The notes below the pieces were generated by a model that was not told where the DNA came from, did not search any database, and saw only the letters and a list, made by a program, of their open reading frames with translations. From the NCBI GenBank assembly GCA_030065915.1, contig JASJCQ010000016.1, forward strand, positions 1-64,000: a stretch of DNA of 64,000 bases, written 5' to 3'. The position numbers were made by a program, and so were the translations under genes. Positions 28,251-36,634 of this stretch are shown one piece after another; position 1 is the first letter of the stretch, and each line of letters opens with the position of its first letter. Source of the stretch: Woeseiaceae bacterium (GTDB taxonomy: Bacteria; Pseudomonadota; Gammaproteobacteria; Steroidobacterales; Woeseiaceae).

Positions 28251-29554
28251 GTGCGCCCGCTGCACTGGTCATCGACGACGAACCGGACATCTGCGAGCTG
28301 CTGACGCTGACGCTTGGCCGCATGGGTATCGAGACGGACTCGGCCCTGGACCTGGCCAGCGGCAAGGAGCTACTCCAGTCCAAGACCTTCGACCTGTGCC
28401 TGACCGACATGCGCCTGCCCGACGGTGACGGGCTCGAACTCGTTGAGTGGATGCAGCAGAACGTCCCGCAGGTGCCGGTCGCGGTCATCACGGCCCATGG
28501 CAATGTAGAGACGGCCGTGACAGCTTTGAAGCTCGGCGCCTTCGACTTCCTGTCCAAGCCGCTGGACCTGAACCACCTGCGTGACATCATCGAGAACGCG
28601 CTGAAGCTGAACCGGCCGGCGGAGGGAATGCAGTCCAACCTGCTCGGGCAGTCCGCTCCGATGCAGGAGCTTCGGGCCATGATCGACAAGGTCGCCAGGT
28701 CGCAGGCGCCAGTTCACATCTCGGGAGAGTCGGGTACCGGCAAAGAGCTCGTCGCACGACTGATCCATGAAAGCAGCGCTCGATCAGGCGGTGCCTTCGT
28801 TCCGGTCAACTGCGGCGCCATCCCGTCCGAACTGATGGAGAGCGAGTTTTTCGGTCATCGAAAAGGCAGCTTCACCGGCGCCGATTCCGATAAGACCGGC
28901 CTGATCCAGAGCGCGGAAGGCGGTACGTTGTTCTTAGACGAGATCGCCGACCTGCCGCTCGCCATGCAGGTCAAGCTGCTGCGAGTTATCCAGGAGAAGT
29001 CCGTGCGGCCCGTCGGCGCGTCGAAGGAAGAATCGGTCAACGCGAGGTTGCTGACGGCGACGCACAAGAACCTCAGGCAGATGGTCAAGGACGGCCAGTT
29101 TCGAGAGGACCTCTACTACCGTGTCAACGTCATCGAACTGAACGTGCCGGCGCTCAGAGAACGCGGCGACGATGTGCTCGAGCTGGCGGAGCACATCCTC
29201 AACAAGCTGGATCGCAATGCTCGGTTGAATGACGCGGCGAAAGCTGCACTACTGACATACGACTTCCCGGGCAACGTCAGGGAACTCGAGAACATGCTGG
29301 AACGCGCCGTCACGTTGTGTGCGACGGGCGTCATCGATGTCGACGATCTTGCGCTCAGAAACGAGACGCCATCGGAGCCAGGGACGGGGCAACCAGTGGC
29401 TGGCAATCTCGGAGACCAGATCGAGGATGTGCAGCGCCAGGCCATCATCGATGCGCTTGAAAAGACGCGTTACAACAAGACGGCTGCGGCGAAACTGCTC
29501 GGCTTGTCATTCCGGCAATTGCGCTACCGAATCGAGAAGCTCGGTATTAAATAG
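28247..29554 (+). CDS. pilR: sigma-54-dependent response regulator PilR
   Basis: A 435-aa NtrC-family activator. The receiver domain has its phospho-Asp in LTDMRLPDGDG (about residue 53). The AAA+ domain has Walker A GESGTGKE (about 160-167). The sigma-54-contact loop reads GSFTGAD rather than GAFTGA, a tolerated Ala-to-Ser change seen in other family members. The C-terminal Fis-type helix-turn-helix is NKTAAAKLLGLSFRQLRYRI. It lies directly upstream of a textbook sigma-54 promoter for pilA, so the regulator and its target are adjacent. Confidence 0.96.
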   Translation: MSAPAALVIDDEPDICELLTLTLGRMGIETDSALDLASGKELLQSKTFDLCLTDMRLPDGDGLELVEWMQQNVPQVPVAVITAHGNVETAVTALKLGAFDFLSKPLDLNHLRDIIENALKLNRPAEGMQSNLLGQSAPMQELRAMIDKVARSQAPVHISGESGTGKELVARLIHESSARSGGAFVPVNCGAIPSELMESEFFGHRKGSFTGADSDKTGLIQSAEGGTLFLDEIADLPLAMQVKLLRVIQEKSVRPVGASKEESVNARLLTATHKNLRQMVKDGQFREDLYYRVNVIELNVPALRERGDDVLELAEHILNKLDRNARLNDAAKAALLTYDFPGNVRELENMLERAVTLCATGVIDVDDLALRNETPSEPGTGQPVAGNLGDQIEDVQRQAIIDALEKTRYNKTAAAKLLGLSFRQLRYRIEKLGIK

Positions 29555-29594
29555 TAACGCGTGACATAAGCACTGTTACCGTTTGGCGAACGGA

Positions 29595-29639
29595 CTGACA
29601 AAAATTGTCAGGTTGCGACAAAAGCGTCACTTTTTGTCG
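29595..29639 (+). promoter_or_regulatory. candidate PilR enhancer sites
   Basis: There are two inverted repeats about 80-125 bp upstream of the sigma-54 promoter. CTGACAAAAATTGTCAG (29595-29611) is perfectly symmetric with a 3-nt centre, and CGACAAAA..TTTTTGTCG (29616-29639) repeats the TTTTTGTC half-site. TGTC-containing half-sites upstream of pilA are what PilR binds in Pseudomonas. Assignment to PilR is inference from position and motif. Confidence 0.6.
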
Positions 29640-29719
29640 GTGATTGGGCACAATCGTCCCGGGCGCAGAAAACCACTATTTTTATTAGAATCAGATACTT
29701 AACGTGGTTCTTCCTATCT

Positions 29720-29734
29720 TGGCACGCTGCTTGC
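29720..29734 (+). promoter_or_regulatory. sigma-54 promoter of the first pilin gene
   Basis: TGGCACGCTGCTTGC matches the -24/-12 consensus (TGGCACG-N4-TTGC) at every defined position. It lies 64 nt upstream of the pilin start codon and just downstream of pilR, with the inverted repeats at enhancer distance. Confidence 0.93.
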
Positions 29735-29798
29735 TTCATATCCATGCACAGACGATTTAGTCGAACAACACATTCTCACATTCATGGAGATACGAGAA

Positions 29799-30233
29799 AT
29801 GAAGAAGCAGCAAGGTTTTACTCTTATCGAACTGATGATCGTTGTCGCGATCATCGGCATTCTGGCCGCGATTGCTATCCCGGCTTACCAGGACTACACG
29901 ATCCGCGCGCAGGTCTCTGAAGGTCTGAACCTTTCAGGCGGTGCCAAGACGGCTGTCGCTGAGTTCTTCCAGGACTCTGGTGCACTGCCGGGCAACAACG
30001 CCCAGGCTGGCCTGTCTGCAGCTACGGATATCACCGGTAAGTACGTCACGCAGGTTGTCGTCAACAACGGTGCTATCTCCGTAACGTATGGCGATGAAGC
30101 TAACAGCAACATCACGAACGCAATACTGACATTGACGCCGGATACGTCTGGCGGCGGTTCTGTTGAGTGGGACTGCGCTGGCGGCAACATTCTTAGCACC
30201 AACGCCAAGTGGCTGCCTGCTGCTTGCCGTTAA
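29799..30233 (+). CDS. pilA: type IVa major pilin (PilA-like)
   Basis: A 144-aa prepilin. The start at 29799 gives the short leader MKKQQG followed by the cleavage/N-methylation site G|FTLIE. The conserved Glu5, the hydrophobic N-terminal helix ([25 protein letters not shown]) and Pro22 are all present. Two C-terminal cysteines (EWDCAGG and PAACR) enclose the disulfide-bonded D-region. A GGAGA box precedes the ATG. Expression is expected from the sigma-54 promoter under PilSR. A strong intrinsic terminator ends the unit, so this pilin can be made in large excess over downstream genes. Confidence 0.96.
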   Translation: MKKQQGFTLIELMIVVAIIGILAAIAIPAYQDYTIRAQVSEGLNLSGGAKTAVAEFFQDSGALPGNNAQAGLSAATDITGKYVTQVVVNNGAISVTYGDEANSNITNAILTLTPDTSGGGSVEWDCAGGNILSTNAKWLPAACR

Positions 30234-30261
30234 TATTGCAAGCTTGGGCTTTTGCCTGACG

Positions 30262-30296
30262 AAAGCCCCGGGACCTGAACCCCGGGGCTTTTTTTT
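30262..30296 (+). terminator. intrinsic terminator after the first pilin
   Basis: An 11-bp perfect stem (AAAGCCCCGGG/CCCGGGGCTTT) with an 8-nt loop is followed by an unbroken run of eight T. It lies 29 nt after the pilA stop and isolates it from the second pilin gene. Confidence 0.95.
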
Positions 30297-30313
30297 GAAA
30301 AACAGAAGAATTT

Positions 30314-30329
30314 TGTGACGCAGGTCACA
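30314..30329 (+). promoter_or_regulatory. CRP/Vfr-like operator upstream of the second pilin
   Basis: TGTGACGCAGGTCACA fits TGTGA-N6-TCACA exactly. It lies about 95 nt upstream of the chosen start of the second pilin, immediately after the terminator of the first. In Pseudomonas the CRP homologue Vfr controls type IV pilus genes. No good sigma-54 promoter is seen in this interval, so the second pilin may answer to a different signal from the first. Confidence 0.6.
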
Positions 30330-30423
30330 AAACCATGTGCCTGCCAGAACGGCACTGGAACGCACAGAATTGGTGCGATATAACGACGAATTGATCGGGA
30401 GTATGGCGTTGAACACCGCTACC

Positions 30424-30915
30424 ATGAAACGACTGAACCGCGGATTCACGCTGATCGAGCTGATGATCGTCGTGGCCATCATCGGTATCCTCGCCTCTCT
30501 TGCGACCTCTGCTTACCAGACGTATACGATTCGGGGACAAGTGTCCGAGGGCGTCTTGATGGCCGCCGGCGCCAAGACACCGGTTGTCGATGCCTACCTG
30601 AACGATGGCGTCGCTCCCGCTGACCGCATCGCCGCGGGTATGTCCGCCAATGCGACTGACACGCGTGGCTCTTACGTAAGCCAGGTCGCGATCAACGACG
30701 GTCGCATCGAAATCACGTTCGGCAACATGGCGAACCAGGAGATCAACGGCGAAACCATGTTCATGACGCCGTACGAGACGGACGGAAATACGTTCGTCTG
30801 GCGCTGTGGCCAGGCGGGTGTCCCGGCGAACGGCAACCTGCTGAATGGTGGCTCCGACCACGGCACAGGTGGCTCCGTCGAGGGCCGTTACTTGCCAAGC
30901 GTCTGCCGCCAGTAA
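30424..30915 (+). CDS. second type IVa pilin-like protein, divergent
   Basis: A 163-aa prepilin. The start at 30424 gives the leader MKRLNRG before FTLIE. Alternative starts at 30403 (MALNTATMKR..) and 30337 would lengthen the leader. Glu5 is present, but the helix reads GILASLATSAYQTY, so the nearly invariant Pro22 is Ser. C-terminal cysteines (VWRCGQAG and PSVCRQ) again form a D-region, and this loop is longer than in the first pilin (about 35 residues, with a glycine-rich GGSDHGTGG stretch). It is clearly paralogous to the upstream pilin (YTIRxQVSEG, GxKT shared). It may be a minor or alternative pilin. Confidence 0.9.
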   Translation: MKRLNRGFTLIELMIVVAIIGILASLATSAYQTYTIRGQVSEGVLMAAGAKTPVVDAYLNDGVAPADRIAAGMSANATDTRGSYVSQVAINDGRIEITFGNMANQEINGETMFMTPYETDGNTFVWRCGQAGVPANGNLLNGGSDHGTGGSVEGRYLPSVCRQ

Positions 30916-30925
30916 GCAGGCGGCA
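30904..30925 (+). terminator. hairpin at the end of the second pilin gene
   Basis: TGCCGCC and GGCGGCA form a 7-bp stem spanning the stop codon region, followed at some distance by ATTTTT. This is weak as an intrinsic terminator and may only attenuate read-through into pilB. Confidence 0.35.
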
Positions 30926-31197
30926 TCCGGCAAATCGAAATTTTTGCCCTGATCCCAGCGGAATCGAGCGCGCCCAAGCCCATTTCACGGCGCTCCAACA
31001 CGACCGTCGTCGCACCCACCTGAATATCGATTCGGGCGCCCAAACCCCCTGTTTAAGCCGGTTTTGAGGCCTCTCGGCACCTTTTACTTAATGAATTTCC
31101 GTTTGTGTGAAGGCGCGCACAAAATGCGGTTGATCCCGACCCGTAGATCAACGAGACTGTGGCACTCCGGTGTATTCCGCATAACGACAAGAGCTTC
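30926..31197. other. intergenic region between second pilin and pilB
   Basis: I see no gene here. A GTG at 31159 is in frame with pilB but lacks a ribosome binding site and homologous sequence. An inverted repeat TTTGTG-N10-CACAAA lies near 31102-31123; its spacing is too wide for a CRP site. The pilB promoter is probably somewhere in this interval, but no convincing hexamer pair stands out. Confidence 0.4.
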
Positions 31198-32925
31198 ATG
31201 GTAGCGACGGCTTCACAGACCAATCTCGCAGGCCTGCCGAGACGACTCGTGCAGGACGGCATCGTGACCGAACAACAGCTGCTGGAAGCCACCGAAGCAG
31301 CCAAAAGCGACAAGATGTCGCTGGTCGCCTACCTCGTCAATCAGGACCTGGCCGACGCTCGCGCCATCGCCGTAGCCGCCTCACACGAATTCGGTGTCCC
31401 GTTGCTGGACCTGGATGCCATCGAGGACGACCTCGACGTCGTCAGGGCCGTGAAGGCCGACCTGATCACGAAGCACCGCGTGCTGCCGCTGGTCCGTCGA
31501 GGACAGAAGCTGTTCATCGGTATCGCCGATCCGACGAACCTGGCAGCCATTGACGAGATCAAGTTCCAGACCTCGCTGAAGATCGACCCGGTCGTCGTCG
31601 AGCAGGACAAGCTCGAAGACAGGATCAATCGGGCCATCGAGGCCGTCGATACGTCGCTCGGAGATCTTGGCGGCGATGACGACTTCGACCTCGAGAGCCT
31701 CGATATCGCCGGTGAGGAAGAGGCGGAAGACGACGTACAGCGTGACGACATCGAAGACGCGCCAGTCGTTCGCTTCGTCAACAAGATCTTGCTCGACGCG
31801 ATTCAGCGTGGCGCGTCGGATATTCACTTCGAGCCGTACGAGAAGTTCTTCCGCGTAAGGACGCGCCTCGACGGCGTTCTGTCAGAGGTGGCCAAGCCGC
31901 CCGTTGTGTTGGCCAACAAGGTCTGCGCTCGCCTCAAAGTCATGTCGCGCATGGACATCGCCGAACGACGCGTCCCGCAGGACGGCCGCATCAAGATGCG
32001 GCTGTCGAAGAACCGCGCGATCGACTTTCGTGTCAACACCTGCCCGACGTTGTTTGGCGAGAAGATCGTACTGCGTATTCTCGACCCGTCCAGCGCGAAG
32101 CTCGGTATCGAGAAACTCGGCTACGAGGACGAGCAGCGCGCCCTGTACGAAAAGCACCTGGCCAAGCCGTACGGCATGATCCTCGTCACCGGCCCCACGG
32201 GCTCCGGTAAGACGGTTTCGCTGTACACCGGCCTGAACATCCTCAACGAGGAATACCGCAATATCTCGACGGCCGAGGATCCGGCGGAAATCAACCTGCC
32301 GGGCATCAACCAGGTCAACGTGAACCCGAAAGTCGGGCTGACCTTCGCATCGGCGCTGAAAGCCTTCCTGCGCCAGGATCCGGACGTGATCATGGTCGGT
32401 GAGATTCGTGACCTCGAGACAGCGGAGATCGCGATCAAGGCCGCCCAGACGGGTCACCTTGTCCTCTCCACGCTACACACCAATGACGCGCCCAAGACGC
32501 TGACCCGTATGGTTGACATGGGCGTGAAGCCCTACGCCATCGCGACCTCAGTCAGCCTGATCATCGCGCAGCGCCTGGCTCGTCGACTCTGCGACGGCTG
32601 CAAGGAAGTCAAGGACGTACCGAAAGAGGCCCTGCTGAAAGAGGGCTTCACTGAAGCGCAGATTGACGGCGGTCTGACGATCTTCGGGCCCAAATCCGGG
32701 GGCTGCAAGGCCTGCAACGACGGCTACAAGGGCCGTGTCGGCATTTTCCAGGTGATGGAGGTCTCGGAGACGATGGGTCGGATCATTATGGAAGGCGGCA
32801 ACGCCATGCAGATCGCTGACCAGGCCACGAAGGAGGGCGTCATCGATCTCAGGAATGCCGGATTGAACAAAGTCAAGGACGGGGTTACCAGCCTTGAAGA
32901 GGTCAACCGCGTTACTATTGAGTGA
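31198..32925 (+). CDS. pilB: type IV pilus assembly ATPase PilB
   Basis: A 575-aa hexameric extension motor. The start at 31198 (MVATASQTNLAGLPRRL) matches family N-termini. The N-terminal T2SSE_N/MshEN-like region (about 20-160) precedes an acidic linker (GGDDDFDLESLD, EEEAEDDVQRDD). The ATPase domain has Walker A GPTGSGKT (about 330), the Asp box around AEDPAEINLPGINQVNVN and Walker B IMVGEIRDLETAE. The zinc-binding tetracysteine motif is CDGC (about 465) and CKAC (about 503). It is followed by pilC 35 bp later. Confidence 0.97.
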   Translation: MVATASQTNLAGLPRRLVQDGIVTEQQLLEATEAAKSDKMSLVAYLVNQDLADARAIAVAASHEFGVPLLDLDAIEDDLDVVRAVKADLITKHRVLPLVRRGQKLFIGIADPTNLAAIDEIKFQTSLKIDPVVVEQDKLEDRINRAIEAVDTSLGDLGGDDDFDLESLDIAGEEEAEDDVQRDDIEDAPVVRFVNKILLDAIQRGASDIHFEPYEKFFRVRTRLDGVLSEVAKPPVVLANKVCARLKVMSRMDIAERRVPQDGRIKMRLSKNRAIDFRVNTCPTLFGEKIVLRILDPSSAKLGIEKLGYEDEQRALYEKHLAKPYGMILVTGPTGSGKTVSLYTGLNILNEEYRNISTAEDPAEINLPGINQVNVNPKVGLTFASALKAFLRQDPDVIMVGEIRDLETAEIAIKAAQTGHLVLSTLHTNDAPKTLTRMVDMGVKPYAIATSVSLIIAQRLARRLCDGCKEVKDVPKEALLKEGFTEAQIDGGLTIFGPKSGGCKACNDGYKGRVGIFQVMEVSETMGRIIMEGGNAMQIADQATKEGVIDLRNAGLNKVKDGVTSLEEVNRVTIE

Positions 32926-32960
32926 TTCGATCAGCGAAAGCAGAGTAATGGAAGAGAGCA

Positions 32961-34178
32961 ATGGCTGAATCTGCAACAGTTAGCACACCGTTTCTTTGGG
33001 AAGGAACGGACCGTAAAGGCGCCAAGGTCAAGGGCAAGAGCCTGGCTTCGAACGAGGCGGCCGTTCGCACCGAGCTTCGGCGCCAGGGTGTCGTTCCAAC
33101 CCGTATTCGCAAGCAGCGGCCCAAGCTGTTCTCCGGCAGCCAAAAAATCACGACCGGCGACATCGCGATTTTCAGTCGTCAGCTGGCGACGATGCTCGCC
33201 GCCGGTATTCCGCTGGTCCAGTCGTTCGAGATCGTCGGCAATGGTCACGAGAACGCGGCGATGCAGAAGCTGATTCTGTCGATCAAGGCCGATGTCGAGG
33301 GCGGTAGCTCGCTGGCGGAAGCCATTGCGAAGCACCCGCTGTACTTCGATGACCTGTTCGTCAATCTCGTCGAGGCCGGTGAGCAGGCCGGTGCCCTCGA
33401 GACGCTGCTGGACAAGATCGCTACCTATAAAGAGAAAACCGAAGCCATCAAGAAGAAGATCAAGAAGGCGCTGACCTATCCGGCGGCCGTTCTTGTTGTG
33501 GCATTCGTCGTAACCACGATTCTGCTTATCTTCGTTATCCCCGCGTTCGAGGACCTGTTCAAAGGGTTTGGCGCCGACCTGCCGTCGTTCACCCGCATGG
33601 TGATCGACTTGTCAGTCTTCGTGCGAACGCAGGGCTACATCCTGGCGCTGATGATCGGCGCCGGCATTTTCGCGTTCTTCTACTTCAAGAAGCGCTCCCG
33701 GGCGATGCGCCAGTTCCTCGACAAGACGACGTTGAAGGTCCCGGTCATCGGACCGATCATGCAGAAGGCTTCGATCGCGCGCTACGCGCGGACGCTGTCG
33801 ACGATGTTCGCCGCCGGTGTACCGCTGGTTGAAGCACTCGAGTCGGTCGCCGGCGCCACCGGCAACATCGTCTATGAGAATGGCGTTCTTGAAATGCGCG
33901 ATGAGGTCGCTACCGGCCAGCGTCTGCAGCAGGCGATGGAAAACACCGAGCTGTTCCCGAACATGGTCATCCAGATGATCGCCGTCGGTGAAGAGTCTGG
34001 CTCTCTCGACGAGATGTCGGCCAAGGTTGCCGACTTCTACGAAGAGGATGTCGACAACGCCGTCGACAACCTGAGCAGCCTTCTCGAGCCGATGATCATG
34101 GCCATCCTTGGTGTGCTGGTTGGCGGACTCGTTGTCGCCATGTACCTGCCAATCTTCAAGATGGGTTCCGTCATCTGA
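32961..34178 (+). CDS. pilC: type IV pilus inner-membrane platform protein PilC
   Basis: A 405-aa GspF/PilC-family protein with two cytoplasmic T2SSF domains (about 70-195 and 275-395) and three transmembrane segments (AAVLVVAFVVTTILLIFVIPAF, ILALMIGAGIFAFFYF and MIMAILGVLVGGLVVAMYLPIF). The repeated signature appears as SRQLATMLAAGIPLVQSFEI and ARTLSTMFAAGVPLVEALESVAG. It couples PilB rotation to pilin addition. It is co-transcribed with pilB and followed by an intrinsic terminator before pilD. Confidence 0.97.
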   Translation: MAESATVSTPFLWEGTDRKGAKVKGKSLASNEAAVRTELRRQGVVPTRIRKQRPKLFSGSQKITTGDIAIFSRQLATMLAAGIPLVQSFEIVGNGHENAAMQKLILSIKADVEGGSSLAEAIAKHPLYFDDLFVNLVEAGEQAGALETLLDKIATYKEKTEAIKKKIKKALTYPAAVLVVAFVVTTILLIFVIPAFEDLFKGFGADLPSFTRMVIDLSVFVRTQGYILALMIGAGIFAFFYFKKRSRAMRQFLDKTTLKVPVIGPIMQKASIARYARTLSTMFAAGVPLVEALESVAGATGNIVYENGVLEMRDEVATGQRLQQAMENTELFPNMVIQMIAVGEESGSLDEMSAKVADFYEEDVDNAVDNLSSLLEPMIMAILGVLVGGLVVAMYLPIFKMGSVI

Positions 34179-34205
34179 CGCGAAGCCTGCGTATTTGCAA
34201 ACAAG

Positions 34206-34241
34206 CGGCGTTCAGAGGACACTCCGAACGCCGTTTTTTTT
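34206..34241 (+). terminator. intrinsic terminator between pilC and pilD
   Basis: CGGCGTTC and GAACGCCG pair in an 8-bp stem with a 12-nt loop, followed by eight consecutive T (34234-34241). It ends 11 nt before the pilD ATG, so pilD-coaE-zapD need read-through or their own promoter. Confidence 0.85.
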
Positions 34242-34252
34242 GAAGTCCTCCG

Positions 34253-35137
34253 ATGATTGAACTGCTTGCCGAGTTTCCTATCGCCTTCATCGCGATCGTA
34301 TTCGCATTCGCATTGTTGTTCGGCAGCTTTATCAACGTCGTTATCTACCGCTTGCCGATCATGATGGAACGCGATTGGCGGGAACAGTGCAAAGAGCTCG
34401 CCGACATGCCGGTCAACGACGTGCCGGAAAAAACCTTCAACCTTCTCGTGCCCCGCTCGCGCTGCCCTTCCTGTGGCGCGCAGATCAGCAGCCTGGGGAA
34501 CATCCCGGTGATCAGTTACCTCGCACTCAGGGGTCGTTGCGGCAATTGCGGCACCAGCATTTCGATGCGCTACCCGATCGTCGAGTTCGTCACGGCAAGC
34601 CTGTGTGCGTTTGTCGCGTGGCGCTTTGGTTTCTCAGCCGAATCGATGATGGCGATTGTCATGACGCTCGCACTCGTACCCATCACGATGATCGATGCGG
34701 ACCATCAATTGATTCCGGATTCTATTGTGTTGCCGCTCCTTTGGATCGGTCTTGCGATGAGCCTCTGGCATCCGTTGGCGGGCACCGAGGTGCTATTCAT
34801 TGAACCGCAGCAGGCGATCATCGGTGCCATGGTTGGATACCTGAGCCTGTGGAGTGTCTACTGGCTGTTCAAGCTCGTGACAGGCAAGGAAGGCATGGGG
34901 CACGGTGACTTCAAGTTGTTGGCGGCGCTCGGTGCCTGGCTCGGCTGGCAGGCACTGCCTACGATCATCCTGATGTCGGCTGTCGTCGGCGCCGCTTTCG
35001 GTTTGTCGATGATCCTGTTCCGCGGCCGTGACCGCGCCGTCCCGATGCCGTTCGGCCCTTTTCTCGCGGCGGCCGGCTGGATTACGATGCTCTATGGCGA
35101 GGCGATCAAGGACGCCTACGTAGGAACATTTTTCTGA
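34253..35137 (+). CDS. pilD: prepilin peptidase / N-methyltransferase PilD
   Basis: A 294-aa multi-spanning aspartyl protease that cleaves prepilin leaders after Gly and methylates Phe1. The cytoplasmic zinc-binding loop has two CxxC pairs (CPSCGAQIS and CGNCGTSIS, about 70-105). The two catalytic Asp are in DADHQLIPD (about 148) and GHGDFKLLAALGAWLGW (about 218). About eight transmembrane helices are visible. It would process both pilins in this locus and any type II secretion pseudopilins elsewhere. Confidence 0.97.
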   Translation: MIELLAEFPIAFIAIVFAFALLFGSFINVVIYRLPIMMERDWREQCKELADMPVNDVPEKTFNLLVPRSRCPSCGAQISSLGNIPVISYLALRGRCGNCGTSISMRYPIVEFVTASLCAFVAWRFGFSAESMMAIVMTLALVPITMIDADHQLIPDSIVLPLLWIGLAMSLWHPLAGTEVLFIEPQQAIIGAMVGYLSLWSVYWLFKLVTGKEGMGHGDFKLLAALGAWLGWQALPTIILMSAVVGAAFGLSMILFRGRDRAVPMPFGPFLAAAGWITMLYGEAIKDAYVGTFF

Positions 35138-35156
35138 GAGCAAGTTCCGGGGGACG

Positions 35157-35789
35157 ATGAATCTACACTCCGATCATCCATTCAGGGTCGGCCTGACCGG
35201 CGGTATCGCAAGCGGCAAGTCTACCGTCGCAGATCACTTTGCCGCGCTTGGCGTTCCCGTCATCGATACCGATGTCATCGCTCGTGAGGTCGTTGAACCG
35301 GGTCAGCCTGCGCTGAAAGATATTGCGGAGGCTTTTGGCAACGGCGTCATTACCGACAGTGGCGCGCTCGACCGGGCCGCGCTGCGCGAGCTGATTTTCG
35401 CTGTCGACGATGCAAGAAAACTGCTCGAAGCTATCCTGCATCCGATCATTCGCGAAGAGACTGTAAGGCAGGCCAACAATGCCGGCGGTGACTACCAGGT
35501 CATCGTTGTACCGTTATTGACCGAGTCCCCGTTGAAACTGTTTGTCGACCGCGTGCTCGTCGTCGACTGCGATAAGGAGACTCAGCTCAGACGACTCATG
35601 AGCCGGGATGGAGAGACGCAGGAGAGTGCCGAACGCATCCTGTCCGCTCAATCGAGTCGCGAGGAGCGGCTGGAGATCGCCGACGACGTCATCAAGAACC
35701 AGGGCGAACTCAACGAACTGGCCAAGCAGGTGGCGGAGATGCATGAGCAGTACCAGGCGCTGGCGAGGGCTCACAGACAGGGCTTTTAA
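35157..35789 (+). CDS. coaE: dephospho-CoA kinase
   Basis: A 210-aa P-loop kinase that phosphorylates the 3'-OH of dephospho-CoA, the last step of CoA synthesis. The P-loop is GLTGGIASGKST (about 12-23). The Asp motif is VIDTDVIAREVV, and the lid region carries arginines (LRRLMSRDGETQESAERILSAQ). The gene lies 19 bp after pilD, the conserved gammaproteobacterial order pilD-coaE-zapD. Confidence 0.97.
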   Translation: MNLHSDHPFRVGLTGGIASGKSTVADHFAALGVPVIDTDVIAREVVEPGQPALKDIAEAFGNGVITDSGALDRAALRELIFAVDDARKLLEAILHPIIREETVRQANNAGGDYQVIVVPLLTESPLKLFVDRVLVVDCDKETQLRRLMSRDGETQESAERILSAQSSREERLEIADDVIKNQGELNELAKQVAEMHEQYQALARAHRQGF

Positions 35790-35827
35790 ATCAGCCGTTT
35801 GCGGTCAATGCCGGCAAAGCGCAGAAT

Positions 35828-36634
35828 ATGAGCATGCCGAAACCTGCAGGAAACCTGAACCAGGAAACCGCCCTCGAGCGAGCCAACTACGAGCTCCCGC
35901 TGAACGAGCGTATGCGGACCTTCCTGCGTCTCGACTTCCTGCATCAGCAGATGCTGCACAACAACGAAGACACGGCCGCCTGGGGTACCCGGGCGACGAT
36001 CGCGACACTCTTAGACATCCTGGCGATCCTGTCCCGGGGTGATATCCGAAGCGAAGTACACAAGGAAATTGATATACAGATCAATCGCTTGCAGCGCTTC
36101 ACGAGCCAGCCCGGAGTCGATACCAGCGCCCTGGACAGCGTCTTGAAGAACCTGATCGACAGCCGGGCCCAGATCGGGGCAATCGGCACGCAGTTCCTGA
36201 CTTCGCTGAAGGACAGCGTGTTCCTGAATGCGATCAAGCACCGCAGCACGATCCCGGGCGGCACCTGCGAGTTTGATCTTCCCGAATACAGCCACTGGCT
36301 CCGCCTGCCCTACGAGAAGCGCGAGCAGGACATGCGCGAGTGGATGGACGCGACGCGTCCGGTCTGCGACGCCGTCGCCGAAATTTTGTGGCTGATTCGT
36401 GAAAGCGGCCAGTCGGAGAACAAGACGGCCATTAACGGCATGTTCCAACACAGCATGCAGAAAGATGCGCATTGCCGGCTGCTTCGCGTCTCGCTGCCCG
36501 GTAACAGCTCGTTGTTCCCGGAGATCAGCGGCAGTCAGCACCGCTTTACGATCCGCTTCCTCGAGTGGTCATCGTTTGAGAGTCGCGCCGTCCAGACCGG
36601 CCACGACGTCAAGTTTCAGCTGAGCATCTGCTGA
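35828..36634 (+). CDS. zapD: cell division protein ZapD (YacF, DUF1342)
   Basis: A 268-aa cytosolic protein that cross-links and bundles FtsZ filaments by binding the FtsZ C-terminal peptide. The N-terminal YELPLNERMRTFLRLDFLHQQ and the internal LPYEKREQDMREWMD and WLIRESG segments are diagnostic for the family. An in-frame ATG 6 nt downstream is an alternative start. Its 3' end overlaps the convergent mutT by 19 bp. Confidence 0.95.
   Translation: MSMPKPAGNLNQETALERANYELPLNERMRTFLRLDFLHQQMLHNNEDTAAWGTRATIATLLDILAILSRGDIRSEVHKEIDIQINRLQRFTSQPGVDTSALDSVLKNLIDSRAQIGAIGTQFLTSLKDSVFLNAIKHRSTIPGGTCEFDLPEYSHWLRLPYEKREQDMREWMDATRPVCDAVAEILWLIRESGQSENKTAINGMFQHSMQKDAHCRLLRVSLPGNSSLFPEISGSQHRFTIRFLEWSSFESRAVQTGHDVKFQLSIC

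Noticed and set aside
30330-30400. Second sigma-54 promoter upstream of the second pilin (CGGCACTGGAACGCA)
   Set aside because: The GG-to-GC spacing is 9 instead of 10 nt and the -12 box lacks TTGC; deviations of this kind usually abolish activity.
31102-31123. TTTGTG-N10-CACAAA inverted repeat before pilB as a CRP site
   Set aside because: The CRP half-sites need six, not eight, nucleotides between TGTGN and NCACA; spacing is wrong.
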